From Caldilineaceae bacterium (GTDB taxonomy: Bacteria; Chloroflexota; Anaerolineae; Caldilineales; Caldilineaceae): a stretch of DNA of 64,000 nucleotides. Within the stretch, counting starts at the first letter, position 1, and the number at the start of each line of letters is the position of its first letter. The position numbers were made by a program, and so were the translations under genes. The stretch covers positions 1 through 64,000 of the forward strand of contig JADLFO010000176.1 in the NCBI GenBank assembly GCA_020845455.1. The letters run 5' to 3'. The notes beneath the pieces were generated by a model. It was not told where the DNA came from. It saw nothing but the letters and a program-made list of their open reading frames with translations, and made no database searches. This document shows positions 40,531-49,908 of this stretch, piece after piece.

Positions 40531-40874
40531 TCACTGCCTGGGAGCTCCTGCTCGTCGCCGGCATGACGCTCGTCACCTTCGGCGTGCGCTATCCCGTCTT
40601 GGCGCTCGTCAGCCGCGCGCCGCTGCCGCGCGCCCTGCTCGATGCGCTCAAGTACATCCCCCCTGCCGTCCTCACCGCGCTGATCCTCCCTGCCTTGCTC
40701 GCTCCCGACGGCGGCCCCCTGCACATCGGTCTGACCAATGCAGCCCTGGTGGCGGGCAGCGTCGCCGCCCTGGTAGCCTGGCGCAGCCACAATTTGCTGC
40801 TGACCTTGGCCGCGGGCATGGCGACGCTCTGGCTCTGGCGCTGGCTGTTAACCCTGGCCCTCTTTGCCGCCTAG
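40527..40874 (+). CDS. azlD: AzlD-domain branched-chain amino acid exporter subunit
   Basis: [46 protein letters not shown] overlap with azlC. Confidence 0.9.
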   Translation: MITAWELLLVAGMTLVTFGVRYPVLALVSRAPLPRALLDALKYIPPAVLTALILPALLAPDGGPLHIGLTNAALVAGSVAALVAWRSHNLLLTLAAGMATLWLWRWLLTLALFAA

Positions 40875-40908
40875 CCGGGCGCAATTCCAGACGCATCTCT
40901 GATATTTT

Positions 40909-40937
40909 TCGACACGGCTAAATTCAAATAGTATACT
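40909..40937 (+). promoter_or_regulatory. Promoter TCGACA-N17-TATACT for RNase J
   Basis: -35 at 40909-40914, -10 at 40932-40937. Confidence 0.6.
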
Positions 40938-41116
40938 GAAGGCGGCGAGGTGCGCGTCCAGACACGCGCTGCGCCCCAATTATTGGACCTTTCAGAGAGC
41001 CTGGCGTCTCTCTGTGTAGTCAATAGAAACCACTCACCGCAAGGTGACCGGCATTGTTTTGCACGTCTGTGCATAGACCTCATCCAAGGTCAGGTATCCA
41101 AGGTTAGGAGAGTTTT

Positions 41117-42832
41117 ATGGAGCGAACTGAACAAGCGAATAGCCAAGACGGCAGCCGTGCCCAAGAAAGCTCGGCTCTACTGCGCGTGATCCCGTTGGGC
41201 GGGCTGGGCGAGATCGGCAAGAACATGCTCGTGCTCGAGTCGGGCGAAAACCTGATGATCGTCGATGTGGGGCTGATGTTCCCCACCATGGATATGCACG
41301 GCATCGACATTGTCATCCCCGATGCCCAATACGTCTTTGACCGGCTGGACTGGGTGCGCGGCATCATTCTCACCCACGGCCATGAAGACCACATCGGCGG
41401 CCTGCCCTATCTGATGGAGCAGGGGCTGCAAGGGCCGATCTATGCCACGGCGCTCACGCGCGGTCTGCTCGAAGGCAAGCTGCGCGAGCACAAACTCCTG
41501 GGCGAAGCCGACCTCCACACCGTAACCGAAAACGATGTGATCGAGCTTGGCCCCTTCACCGTCGAGTTTTTTCACACCTGCCACAGCTTTCCCGACAGTG
41601 TCGGCGTCTCGGTGATGACCCCCGCCGGGCGCGTCATCCACACCAGCGACTATCGCTTTGACCCCACGCCGGTGGACGACAAGCCCACCGAAACGGCCAA
41701 ACTGCGCCGCTGGGGGGATGAAGGCGTGCTGCTGCTGCTGGCCGACAGCACCAACGTCGAGCGCGAGGGCGCCACCCCCAGCGAGCGCACCGTCGAAACC
41801 ATGCTGGAGCGCACCTTCCCGCAGGCCCAAGGCCGCATCCTGCTCGCCACCTTTGCCAGCAACCTGGGCCGCGTCCAGCAGATCATCAACGTGGCGCGAC
41901 GCCATGACCGCCGCGTGGGCGCCGTGGGGCGCTCCATGGTCAACAACGTCAAGATCGCCATCCAATTGGGCTATCTCGATATTAAGCAGGAAGAGCTGCT
42001 GACGCCGCAGGAGATGGAATCGCTGCCCGCCCATGAGGTCGTGATCGTCGCCACCGGCAGCCAAGGCGAGCCAACCAGCGCCATGGTGCGCATGAGCCTG
42101 GGCGACCACCGCCAGATTTCGCTGCGCGAGGGCGACACCGTCATCCTCAGCGCCATGCCCATCCCCGGCAACGAGGAGCTGTTCAACCGCACCGTGGACA
42201 ACCTCTTCCGCCAGGGCGTCGATGTGCTCTATCATGAACTGGGCGATGTCCACGTCAGCGGTCACGGCGGCCGTGAAGACTACGAACACATGCTCGATCT
42301 AGTCCGGCCCAAGTACTTCATCCCCGTGCATGGCGAATATCGGCACCTGGTGCTGCACAGCCGCCTGGCCGTGCGCAAAGGGGTGACCCCGGCCAACGCC
42401 TTTATCCTGGAAGACGGGCAGACGATCGAGTTCGACTACTTCGGCGCAGAGGACGATATCGAAGCGCGCCTGGGCGAGCAAGCGCCTGCCGGCCATGTCT
42501 TTGTCGATGGCTTGGGCATCGGCGATGTCGGCAACGTCGTGCTGCGTGACCGCAAACACCTGAGCGAAAACGGCTTTATCGTCTGCATCCTGGCGCTCGA
42601 CGAGTTCGACGGCGAAGTCCTCTATGGCCCGGAGATCATCAGCCGTGGCTTTGTCTATATGCGCGAGAACGAAGACCTGATCAAGCGCGCCCAAGACGTG
42701 GTGCGCAAGACGATCAAAAAGCGCGCCCCGCAGCAGGTCATGGAGGAAAAGATCAAAGACGCGCTCGCCAACTTCACCTACAAGGAAATTGGCCGTCGCC
42801 CAATGGTGCTGCCGCTCGTCATGGAAGTATAG
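41117..42832 (+). CDS. rnj: Ribonuclease J
   Basis: VIPLGGLGEIGKNMLVLE, LTHGHEDHIGGLPYL, HVSGHGGREDYEHML, FIPVHGEYRHL. Confidence 0.96.
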   Translation: MERTEQANSQDGSRAQESSALLRVIPLGGLGEIGKNMLVLESGENLMIVDVGLMFPTMDMHGIDIVIPDAQYVFDRLDWVRGIILTHGHEDHIGGLPYLMEQGLQGPIYATALTRGLLEGKLREHKLLGEADLHTVTENDVIELGPFTVEFFHTCHSFPDSVGVSVMTPAGRVIHTSDYRFDPTPVDDKPTETAKLRRWGDEGVLLLLADSTNVEREGATPSERTVETMLERTFPQAQGRILLATFASNLGRVQQIINVARRHDRRVGAVGRSMVNNVKIAIQLGYLDIKQEELLTPQEMESLPAHEVVIVATGSQGEPTSAMVRMSLGDHRQISLREGDTVILSAMPIPGNEELFNRTVDNLFRQGVDVLYHELGDVHVSGHGGREDYEHMLDLVRPKYFIPVHGEYRHLVLHSRLAVRKGVTPANAFILEDGQTIEFDYFGAEDDIEARLGEQAPAGHVFVDGLGIGDVGNVVLRDRKHLSENGFIVCILALDEFDGEVLYGPEIISRGFVYMRENEDLIKRAQDVVRKTIKKRAPQQVMEEKIKDALANFTYKEIGRRPMVLPLVMEV

Positions 42833-42862
42833 AACCCGCCGGCGCGGCGCTCGTCGACGACC

Positions 42863-42897
42863 CGCCTCCGCAGCCGGCGCTGCGGAGGCGTTTTATT
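42863..42897 (+). terminator. Intrinsic terminator after rnj
   Basis: CGCCTCCGCAG-CCGGCG-CTGCGGAGGCG then TTTTATT. Confidence 0.85.
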
Positions 42898-42926
42898 CGT
42901 GGCGCTGCCCAGAAATCGCCCTCCGG

Positions 42927-42973
42927 TTGCGCCAGACCGGGCGTAATGGTATACTGGCCCTGAACGTTTGTTC
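42927..42973 (+). promoter_or_regulatory. ftsK promoter with SOS-box-like GAACGTTTGTTC
   Basis: TTGCGC (42927-42932)-N17-TATACT (42950-42955) and GAAC-N4-GTTC at 42962-42973. Confidence 0.6.
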
Positions 42974-43009
42974 GGATGGTAGCACGTTGTTCCCTGCATC
43001 ACACAGTCT

Positions 43010-45556
43010 ATGGCACAAAAACGCCGCTCACGAAAATCATCGCGCCGCGTCGACCCAATCGACCAGTTCATCAACGCCATGGCCCGGCCCGAGGTCGCCG
43101 GGCTGCTGCTGATCCTGCTTTCGGTCTTTACGCTGCTCAGCCTGCTGACCGGCAGCCGCGGCGAGATCACCGCCTGGTGGATCGGCCAGCTTGAGCGGCT
43201 GGTCGGCATGGGCGTCTGGGGGCTGCCGCTCGTGACTGCCGCCCTAGGACTCTGGATCGTGATCCGCGCCATCGAGCGCATGCCCGACCTGCCCTGGCAG
43301 CGACCCGCGGGCTTCGCCGTGCTCTTCCTGGTCTATGTGGTCAGCGCGGCGCTGCTGGTGGATCACGACAGCGTGGCCGCGGGCGGACTGCTCGGCGCAG
43401 AGCTGGCAACACGGCTCTATGACTCCGTGGGGCTGTGGGCGGCGTGGTCGGTCGTCACCTTCACCGGCGTCATCGGCGTGGTGCTGCTCACCGACCGTCT
43501 CTTGCTCGACGGCGCGCAACAGGCCGCCAATCTCTTGCAGGAGTGGGTCGAAGAGATGCGGTTCCGGCGACGTGCGCCGGTCATCCGTCCCCCGCTGCCC
43601 ATCCCATCCGGCGAACTGCCGTGGTGGAAGCGTCTGCGCAAGCGTTTTACCAAGCCGCGCCTGGCCTTGCCGCTCGACCCGCCCAACCTGATCCGTCCCG
43701 AACCGCGGCCGATCTCCGCCCTGCTCGACCGCAGCCTCCCTGCCCCGGCGCGCCCGCAGCCTGCGGCGACACCCCCTTCCAGCGCCCTGGCCGGCACAGC
43801 CGGCAAATCACCGCGCCTGGCCGACGATGCCCGCGGCGACATACTGACCCCGCGCATCGTCGGCGGCGCACATGAATGGCGGCTGCCCCGCGTCGGCGAC
43901 ATCCTCACCGACTGGGAACGCCAGGTCGACAGCGACGACATCATCCGCAAACAGGGCCGTCTGATCCAAGAGACGCTGGCGCTTTTTGGCGTGCCTGCCG
44001 ATTTTGAAGGAGCCTTCAAAGGCCCCTCGGTCACCCAGTACCTGATCAAACCCGGCTATATCGAACGCACGGTGCGCGGCGAAGCCCAGCGCGTTAAAGT
44101 CAAGGTCAGCAAGATCGCGGCGCTCGCCAATGACCTGGCGCTGGCGCTCGCCGCCTCCAGCGTGCGTATCGAAGCGCCTATCCCCGGCACAAGCTATGTC
44201 GGCGTCGAAGTGCCGAATCAGGAAGCCAACATCGTCGGGCTGAAGGAGTTGATGGAAAACGAAGCCTTCCAGGGCATGAAAGGCAAGCTGCGCATCGCCT
44301 TGGGCGAGGATGTCAAAGGTCAGCCAATCCTAGCGGACCTGACACGCATGCCCCACCTGCTGATCGCAGGCGCGACCGGCACCGGCAAGTCCGTCTGTAT
44401 CAACTCCATCATCACCTGTCTGCTGCTCACCAAGACGCCCGACGAACTGCGCCTGCTCATGGTCGACCCTAAGATGGTCGAGTTGAGCGTATACAACGGC
44501 GTGCCCCACCTACTCAGCCCGGTGGTGACCGAGCTAGACAGAGCCGCGGGCGTACTCTTTTGGGCCGTCAAGGAGATGGAACGCCGCTATCAGTTGTGCA
44601 GCAAGGTCAACGCTCGCGACCTCGAACGCTACAACGCCTATCTGGGCAAGCGCGGCGAAAAGCCCTTGCCCTACATCGTCATCGTCGTCGACGAGATGGC
44701 CGACCTGATGATGGCCGCGCCTGAAGAGGTCGAGAAGCACATCTGCCGGCTGGCGCAGATGGCCCGCGCCGTGGGCATCCATCTGATCATCGCCACGCAG
44801 CGCCCTTCGGTAGATGTGATCACCGGTCTGATCAAGGCCAACTTCCCGGCGCGCATTGCCTTTGCCGTCAGCAGCCAGGTCGACAGCCGCGTCATCCTCG
44901 ACGTGCCCGGCGCAGAGCGGCTGTTGGGCCGCGGCGACATGCTCTTTATGGGGTCCGACGCCAACAAACTGGAACGCATCCAGGGAACCTTTGTCAGCGA
45001 CGAAGAGATCAACCGCGTGATTCGCTATTGGAGGGGCATCCGCAGCCTGGAAGATGCCGCGCCCAACGTCCTGCCCCCGCCCGCCGCCGAGAATGCCGCG
45101 CCTCCGGCGGCGCACACGCCCGACAACCCCTTTGGCGACGATGCGCCTATTCTCTCCCCGCCCACGCCTGCGCCGGCTCAGACGCCCGCATCGCAGCCGT
45201 CACTCTTCGCCCAGATCGAACAGATGAAGGCCCACGACGCGCGCGACGAACTTTTTGCCGAGGCCATGCGCGTGGTGCGAGACGCAGGCCGCGGCTCGGT
45301 CAGCCTGCTGCAGCGCAAACTGCGGATCGGCTACAGCCGCGCCAGCCGGCTCGTCGACCAACTTGAGGAGGCAGGCGTCTTGGGTCCCGACCTGGGCGGC
45401 AACCAGGGACGCGCCGTCCTGATCGAATCAGCCGCCGAGGCAGGCGCGCCCCCGTCCTCCGCCATGCCGCGCCCGCGCATCATCGGCGGCGCGGGTGACG
45501 GCGAGGAAGGGAGCGAAGACCGCCCTGGCAGTGCGCGCCCGCGCGTGTGGATGTAG
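43010..45556 (+). CDS. ftsK: FtsK/SpoIIIE DNA translocase
   Basis: 4-TM N-terminus; PHLLIAGATGTGKSVCINSII; IVIVVDEMADLMM; C-terminal gamma winged helix (GRGSVSLLQRKLRIGYSRASRLVDQLEEAGVLGP). Confidence 0.95.
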   Translation: MAQKRRSRKSSRRVDPIDQFINAMARPEVAGLLLILLSVFTLLSLLTGSRGEITAWWIGQLERLVGMGVWGLPLVTAALGLWIVIRAIERMPDLPWQRPAGFAVLFLVYVVSAALLVDHDSVAAGGLLGAELATRLYDSVGLWAAWSVVTFTGVIGVVLLTDRLLLDGAQQAANLLQEWVEEMRFRRRAPVIRPPLPIPSGELPWWKRLRKRFTKPRLALPLDPPNLIRPEPRPISALLDRSLPAPARPQPAATPPSSALAGTAGKSPRLADDARGDILTPRIVGGAHEWRLPRVGDILTDWERQVDSDDIIRKQGRLIQETLALFGVPADFEGAFKGPSVTQYLIKPGYIERTVRGEAQRVKVKVSKIAALANDLALALAASSVRIEAPIPGTSYVGVEVPNQEANIVGLKELMENEAFQGMKGKLRIALGEDVKGQPILADLTRMPHLLIAGATGTGKSVCINSIITCLLLTKTPDELRLLMVDPKMVELSVYNGVPHLLSPVVTELDRAAGVLFWAVKEMERRYQLCSKVNARDLERYNAYLGKRGEKPLPYIVIVVDEMADLMMAAPEEVEKHICRLAQMARAVGIHLIIATQRPSVDVITGLIKANFPARIAFAVSSQVDSRVILDVPGAERLLGRGDMLFMGSDANKLERIQGTFVSDEEINRVIRYWRGIRSLEDAAPNVLPPPAAENAAPPAAHTPDNPFGDDAPILSPPTPAPAQTPASQPSLFAQIEQMKAHDARDELFAEAMRVVRDAGRGSVSLLQRKLRIGYSRASRLVDQLEEAGVLGPDLGGNQGRAVLIESAAEAGAPPSSAMPRPRIIGGAGDGEEGSEDRPGSARPRVWM

Positions 45557-45628
45557 CCCGCGCCGTTTCTCACCTCGATGCCCGCTGTGCTACACTGCTC
45601 ACGACCGCCGGCAGGCGAGGACCCGACC

Positions 45629-46354
45629 ATGGCACAGCGTAACATTCTCCGCACCCAACCCACGCCTCTTTTGCCGGCGGCCCTGCTGATCTTGGCGCTG
45701 GCCGCCATCGTCTGGTTCTTTGCCCTGCGCCCCCAAGGCACGCCGCAAATGCGGCTGATCGACGAGCTAGAGCGCGAACTGAGCCAGGTCGACACGGTCG
45801 AGGGACGGCTGACCATCAGCCTCCAAGATGTGACCCTAGAGCAAGAGCTGTGGGTGCAGCGCCCGCAGCGGCTACGCACCGAGACGTCCACCGGCCCTGG
45901 CGCCTTTGCCGGGACGATCGTCGTGCTCAACCAAGAGGAAGGCTGGGTCTACTCTCCGGCGCTCAACATGGCGACCGTGGTCGACCGCTCGGCCTACAGC
46001 GCCGAAGCCGCCGGCGAACCGGGGGCCGGTTCGCTGCTGGAGCGGATGCCCGACAGCATCTTGGCCGCGCTGCGCGGCGGCAGCCCGCTGCAACGCGGCG
46101 CAACCGAGATCATTGCCGGTCGCCAGGCCACCCTGCTCGAACTCACCATCCCGCCGGGCGACCCGTCCTTCCCGCTCGGCACGCTGCGTGTCTGGCTGGA
46201 CGACCAGTACTCCTACCCGCTGGCCTGGCAAGACAGCAGCAACCGGACGTTGCGCTTCAGCGCCATCGCCTTTAACCGGGAGATCGACCCGGTCACCTTT
46301 ACCTTCTTTCCGCCACCCGGCGCGGGCGTCCATCGCATCGACCCCAAGCCCTAG
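45629..46354 (+). CDS. LolA-like outer-membrane-lipoprotein-carrier-fold protein
   Basis: N-terminal TM, VEGRLTISLQDVTLEQELWVQRPQRLRTETSTGP, WVYSPALNMATVVDR. Confidence 0.7.
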   Translation: MAQRNILRTQPTPLLPAALLILALAAIVWFFALRPQGTPQMRLIDELERELSQVDTVEGRLTISLQDVTLEQELWVQRPQRLRTETSTGPGAFAGTIVVLNQEEGWVYSPALNMATVVDRSAYSAEAAGEPGAGSLLERMPDSILAALRGGSPLQRGATEIIAGRQATLLELTIPPGDPSFPLGTLRVWLDDQYSYPLAWQDSSNRTLRFSAIAFNREIDPVTFTFFPPPGAGVHRIDPKP

Positions 46355-46392
46355 ACGCCGACAACCTAGACGCCGACGACGAGGAGGCCGGT

Positions 46393-47613
46393 TTGGAACG
46401 TCACCCCGCGCCCGTGCGCGAGATGTCCTATGCCCGTTTGATGACGATCAGCATCATGACTCGCTTGATGACGGACAGCAGCGTTCAGATGTTCAACCCC
46501 TATCTCCCCCTCTTTGCCGCCGGGCTGGGCGCCACGGTCGTCGTTATGGGCCGCCTGGTCAGCGCGCGCAGCGCCATGGGGCTGTTCGCCCCACTCTTTG
46601 GCGCATACGCCGACCGGCACGGCTACCGCCCTGTGATGCGCGCCGGGCTGTTCACCACCGCGCTGGGCCTAGCGGTCACCGGGTTTAGCCCGACGCCCAT
46701 GGTCGCCCTTGCCGGCATGGTCCTCATGGGGTTGGGGTCGGCCGCGTTCGTCCCCACGCTGCAAGCCTATCTCAGCGCCCGCCTGCCCTATCATCAGCGC
46801 GCCCGCGGCATCGGTATGTTGGAATACTCCTGGGCGCTGACCGGCATCGTCGGGCTGTCGCTGATCGGGCTGTTGATCGCGGCCACCTCCTGGCGCGCCC
46901 CGTTCTTTATCTTGGCTGTGGGTATTTTCGTCATGGGGTGGGTCTTTGGCGCGCTGCCCGGCGCCCGCCACGACGGCACGACGCACACTGCGCCCGCGCC
47001 CCGCTCCACAGCGCTGGGCCGCCGCGCCCGCGTGGCCGCCTTCTTTGATCTGGGCGAGAATGCGGCCTCGGCCTACAGCCTGATCGCGTCCTCCACCGCC
47101 ACCTTTTTCGCCGCCATGCTCATCATGATCGTCTATGGCGCATGGCTGGCCGGCGAATACGGCCTTGGCCCGCGCCAGTTGGGCAGCGTAGCTCTAGTCT
47201 TCGGCTGCTTTGACCTGACTGCCAGTGTCTCGGTCAGCCTGTTCACCGACCGCTTTGGCAAGCGGCGCAGCGTGCTGCTGGGGACGGCGGGCGCACTGGC
47301 CGGCTATCTGTTGATCCCCTGGTTCAACGTCGGGCTGATCCCTGCCGTCCTTGCCACGGCCCTGTCACGCGGCTTTTTCGAGTTCGCCGTCGTCAGCAAC
47401 ATCCCGCTGATGAGCGAACAAGTCCCGGCCATGCGCGGCAAAGTGCTGACGCTGGGGTCGGCGGCCTCGCTGGGCGCATCCACATTGGCCGCCTTTATCG
47501 CCCCCGCGCTCTATGCGTCCACCGGCATTGGGGGCGTCGCCGCGCTCTCGGCCCTCTTCGCGGCGTTGGCGCTTCTGCTGGTCTGGGCGCGCGTTCAAGA
47601 CGCCGGCCCATGA
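46393..47613 (+). CDS. Major facilitator superfamily transporter
   Basis: 12-TM-like; MGLFAPLFGAYADRHGYRPVMR; TTG start as given in the ORF track. Confidence 0.85.
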   Translation: MERHPAPVREMSYARLMTISIMTRLMTDSSVQMFNPYLPLFAAGLGATVVVMGRLVSARSAMGLFAPLFGAYADRHGYRPVMRAGLFTTALGLAVTGFSPTPMVALAGMVLMGLGSAAFVPTLQAYLSARLPYHQRARGIGMLEYSWALTGIVGLSLIGLLIAATSWRAPFFILAVGIFVMGWVFGALPGARHDGTTHTAPAPRSTALGRRARVAAFFDLGENAASAYSLIASSTATFFAAMLIMIVYGAWLAGEYGLGPRQLGSVALVFGCFDLTASVSVSLFTDRFGKRRSVLLGTAGALAGYLLIPWFNVGLIPAVLATALSRGFFEFAVVSNIPLMSEQVPAMRGKVLTLGSAASLGASTLAAFIAPALYASTGIGGVAALSALFAALALLLVWARVQDAGP

Positions 47614-48926
47614 TCATTCGACCCGACCGCCAGCCGCTCACACGGCTGCTGCGCTTTATCGGCGGGGTGCTCTGCGCCTATCTCCTGACGCTGGGCGCGT
47701 ATATGCTGCTCCTGCGGCCGTCCCCGGCGGCGAGCCAGGCCATGGCGCTCTACCTGGGAACCACGGCGCTGCTGAGCGTGGTCGCCGGCTATGCGGTCAT
47801 ACGCACCGGCCTGCTCATGCGCCTGCCGCGCCTCCAGTGGACGCTGCTTGCGATCGCCCTCTTGGCGGGGCTGCTGACCTTGGTCAACGTCTGGGCGCCC
47901 GCGCAGTGGAGCGGCGTCGGCCAGCGCGATCTAACGCTGCTGGCCCTGCTCCTGATTTTCGCCGCCATCATTGCCGTCTCGCTCAGCCTTTTCCTGGCCG
48001 CGCCGCTCAGCGCCAACCTGCGCGCCCTGCTCCAAGGTGCACGCGAGATCGCGCACGGGCGCATCGCCACGCGCGTCACGCTGCCGGGGCGCGATGAGAG
48101 CGCCGACCTGGGCCGCTCCTTCAACCACCTGGCGATCCTGGTCGAACAGGCCGCTCGCCGGCAGCGCGAACTGGAAAGCCTGCGCCGCGAGCTGATCGCC
48201 TGGGTCGGCCACGACCTACGCACCCCGCTGGCCTCGGTCGCCGCTATCCTCGCCGCGCTGGCCGACGGCGTCGTCGAAGACCCTGCAACCGCCCAGCGCT
48301 ATTTGCGCACCGCCCAGCGCGATATGGACGCCGTGGCCGAAGTCGTGGATAGCCTGTTTGAGATGGCGCAGATCAACACCGGCGGGCTGAAGATAGAACG
48401 CCAGCCAAGCTCGCTTGGCGATCTGATCACCGCCGCCGTGGGTTATTTCGAACGAAGCGCCGAGACCAAGAACATCACGCTGGAGAGCACCCTGCTCCCC
48501 GGCCTGGACCCGGTCACTATGGACGCTCCCCGCATCGGGCGCGTGCTGGCCGCGCTGCTCGACAACGCGCTGCGCCACACGCCCGACAGCGGCAAGATCA
48601 GCGTGCGCGCCTACCCTGTGCCCGACGGCGTCGCCGTCGACGTGACCGACACCGGCGAGGGCATCGCCGAAGACGATCTGCCGCGCGTCTTCGACCCGTT
48701 CTTCCGCGATGAACGCGCGCGGCGCAGCGGGCCGGCGCGCGCCGGACTCGGCCTTGCCATCGCCCGCGGCATAGTCGAGGCGCATGGCGGGCGCATCGGC
48801 GTGCAGAGCACGCCCGGCAAGGGGACTACCGTCAACTTCCGCATCCCCAAGTCGATCCAGGTGGAAATCCGCAACCCCCTGCGCCGCTGGCGCGGCAAAT
48901 CGATGGACGGCGGCTACCCCGTCTAG
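47610..48926 (+). CDS. HAMP-domain sensor histidine kinase
   Basis: HAMP region, WVGHDLRTPLASVAAIL, DNALRHTPDSGKI, DTGEGIAEDDLPRVFDPFFR, GLGLAIARGIVEAHGG; ATGA overlap with MFS gene. Confidence 0.92.
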   Translation: MIIRPDRQPLTRLLRFIGGVLCAYLLTLGAYMLLLRPSPAASQAMALYLGTTALLSVVAGYAVIRTGLLMRLPRLQWTLLAIALLAGLLTLVNVWAPAQWSGVGQRDLTLLALLLIFAAIIAVSLSLFLAAPLSANLRALLQGAREIAHGRIATRVTLPGRDESADLGRSFNHLAILVEQAARRQRELESLRRELIAWVGHDLRTPLASVAAILAALADGVVEDPATAQRYLRTAQRDMDAVAEVVDSLFEMAQINTGGLKIERQPSSLGDLITAAVGYFERSAETKNITLESTLLPGLDPVTMDAPRIGRVLAALLDNALRHTPDSGKISVRAYPVPDGVAVDVTDTGEGIAEDDLPRVFDPFFRDERARRSGPARAGLGLAIARGIVEAHGGRIGVQSTPGKGTTVNFRIPKSIQVEIRNPLRRWRGKSMDGGYPV

Positions 48927-48990
48927 ACCTAGAACCTTGGATGCTTTTCTCTTCTGGACTTTGCGCTCTTGGCGACTCTGCGGTGAATCC

Positions 48991-49908
48991 TTATCCGCCG
49001 CTTAGGAACTCGAGGATTGCCGGCGCGAAATCGGTCAGCGTCTGCACACGCGCCGCTACCGCCTGCCGCTGTGCGCCCAGAATCAGCGTAAACGCCGGGT
49101 TGGTCGTGTGCCGGCGGTCGCTGCAATCTTCCACATTGCCGTGGTCGCTGCTGATGATCACCAGCGTAGACGCCATGTCAATCGCCTCCAGCAGCCCGCC
49201 CAGAAAGGCGTCGAAGGTAGCCAACACCTTCACCGCCTGCGCCAGTTCCCCCCGATGGCCCAGCACATCGGTCTGCCAGTGCTCAAAAAACAAAAACTGA
49301 TAGGGCTGCGCCAGTGCCCACAGTTTGGCGCCCGCCTCGCCGGGCGCATAGACCGGGATATCGCTGTAGCCCAACTGGCTCACCCACCCCGCGCTGGTGA
49401 AGTCGGCGGCGAGCGCGCGGCCCGCCACCAGGTCGTCGTGGTCGTTCAACGCCTGCCCGGCGCTGGTGGCCGCATAGGGGACCACGCTCAACAGCCGCTT
49501 GCCGCGGCGCACCGCCTCAAAATAGCCCTGCGGGTACGCATTGCAGAAAAACCAGCCCCGGCCCATCGCGCCGAGCCGGCGGAACAGATTGCCCTCGTCC
49601 ACCACAGCGCGCACGCGGTCATCGGGCCGCGGGCCGTAGTGCTCGCCCAGCCGCTGCGCCGCATTGATCCCCGTCAGGATCGCCGCCTGACCGGTGGCGC
49701 TTTGCGGTCTCCCCGGTACGCCGAGTTGAGCGTCGGTCGGAACCAACTCGGCCGCGGCGGCCGAAAATCGCCCGGTCGAGCGTACCGCCCGCCGCCCCTC
49801 CAACAGCCGGCGCAGCGTGGGGTACTCGCCCCTCGCCAGAGGGTTAACCGCGGGATCGTCTTCACCCAGCCCCACCCCATCCAAAAAGAGAAAGAGGGCG
49901 CGCCTCAC
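48991..49908 (-). CDS. Alkaline phosphatase / phosphomutase superfamily metalloenzyme
   Basis: ALFLFLDGVGLGEDDPAVNPL, ATGQAAILTGINAA, LVIISSDHGNVEDC; GTG start. Confidence 0.75.
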   Translation of the reverse strand: MRRALFLFLDGVGLGEDDPAVNPLARGEYPTLRRLLEGRRAVRSTGRFSAAAAELVPTDAQLGVPGRPQSATGQAAILTGINAAQRLGEHYGPRPDDRVRAVVDEGNLFRRLGAMGRGWFFCNAYPQGYFEAVRRGKRLLSVVPYAATSAGQALNDHDDLVAGRALAADFTSAGWVSQLGYSDIPVYAPGEAGAKLWALAQPYQFLFFEHWQTDVLGHRGELAQAVKVLATFDAFLGGLLEAIDMASTLVIISSDHGNVEDCSDRRHTTNPAFTLILGAQRQAVAARVQTLTDFAPAILEFLSGG

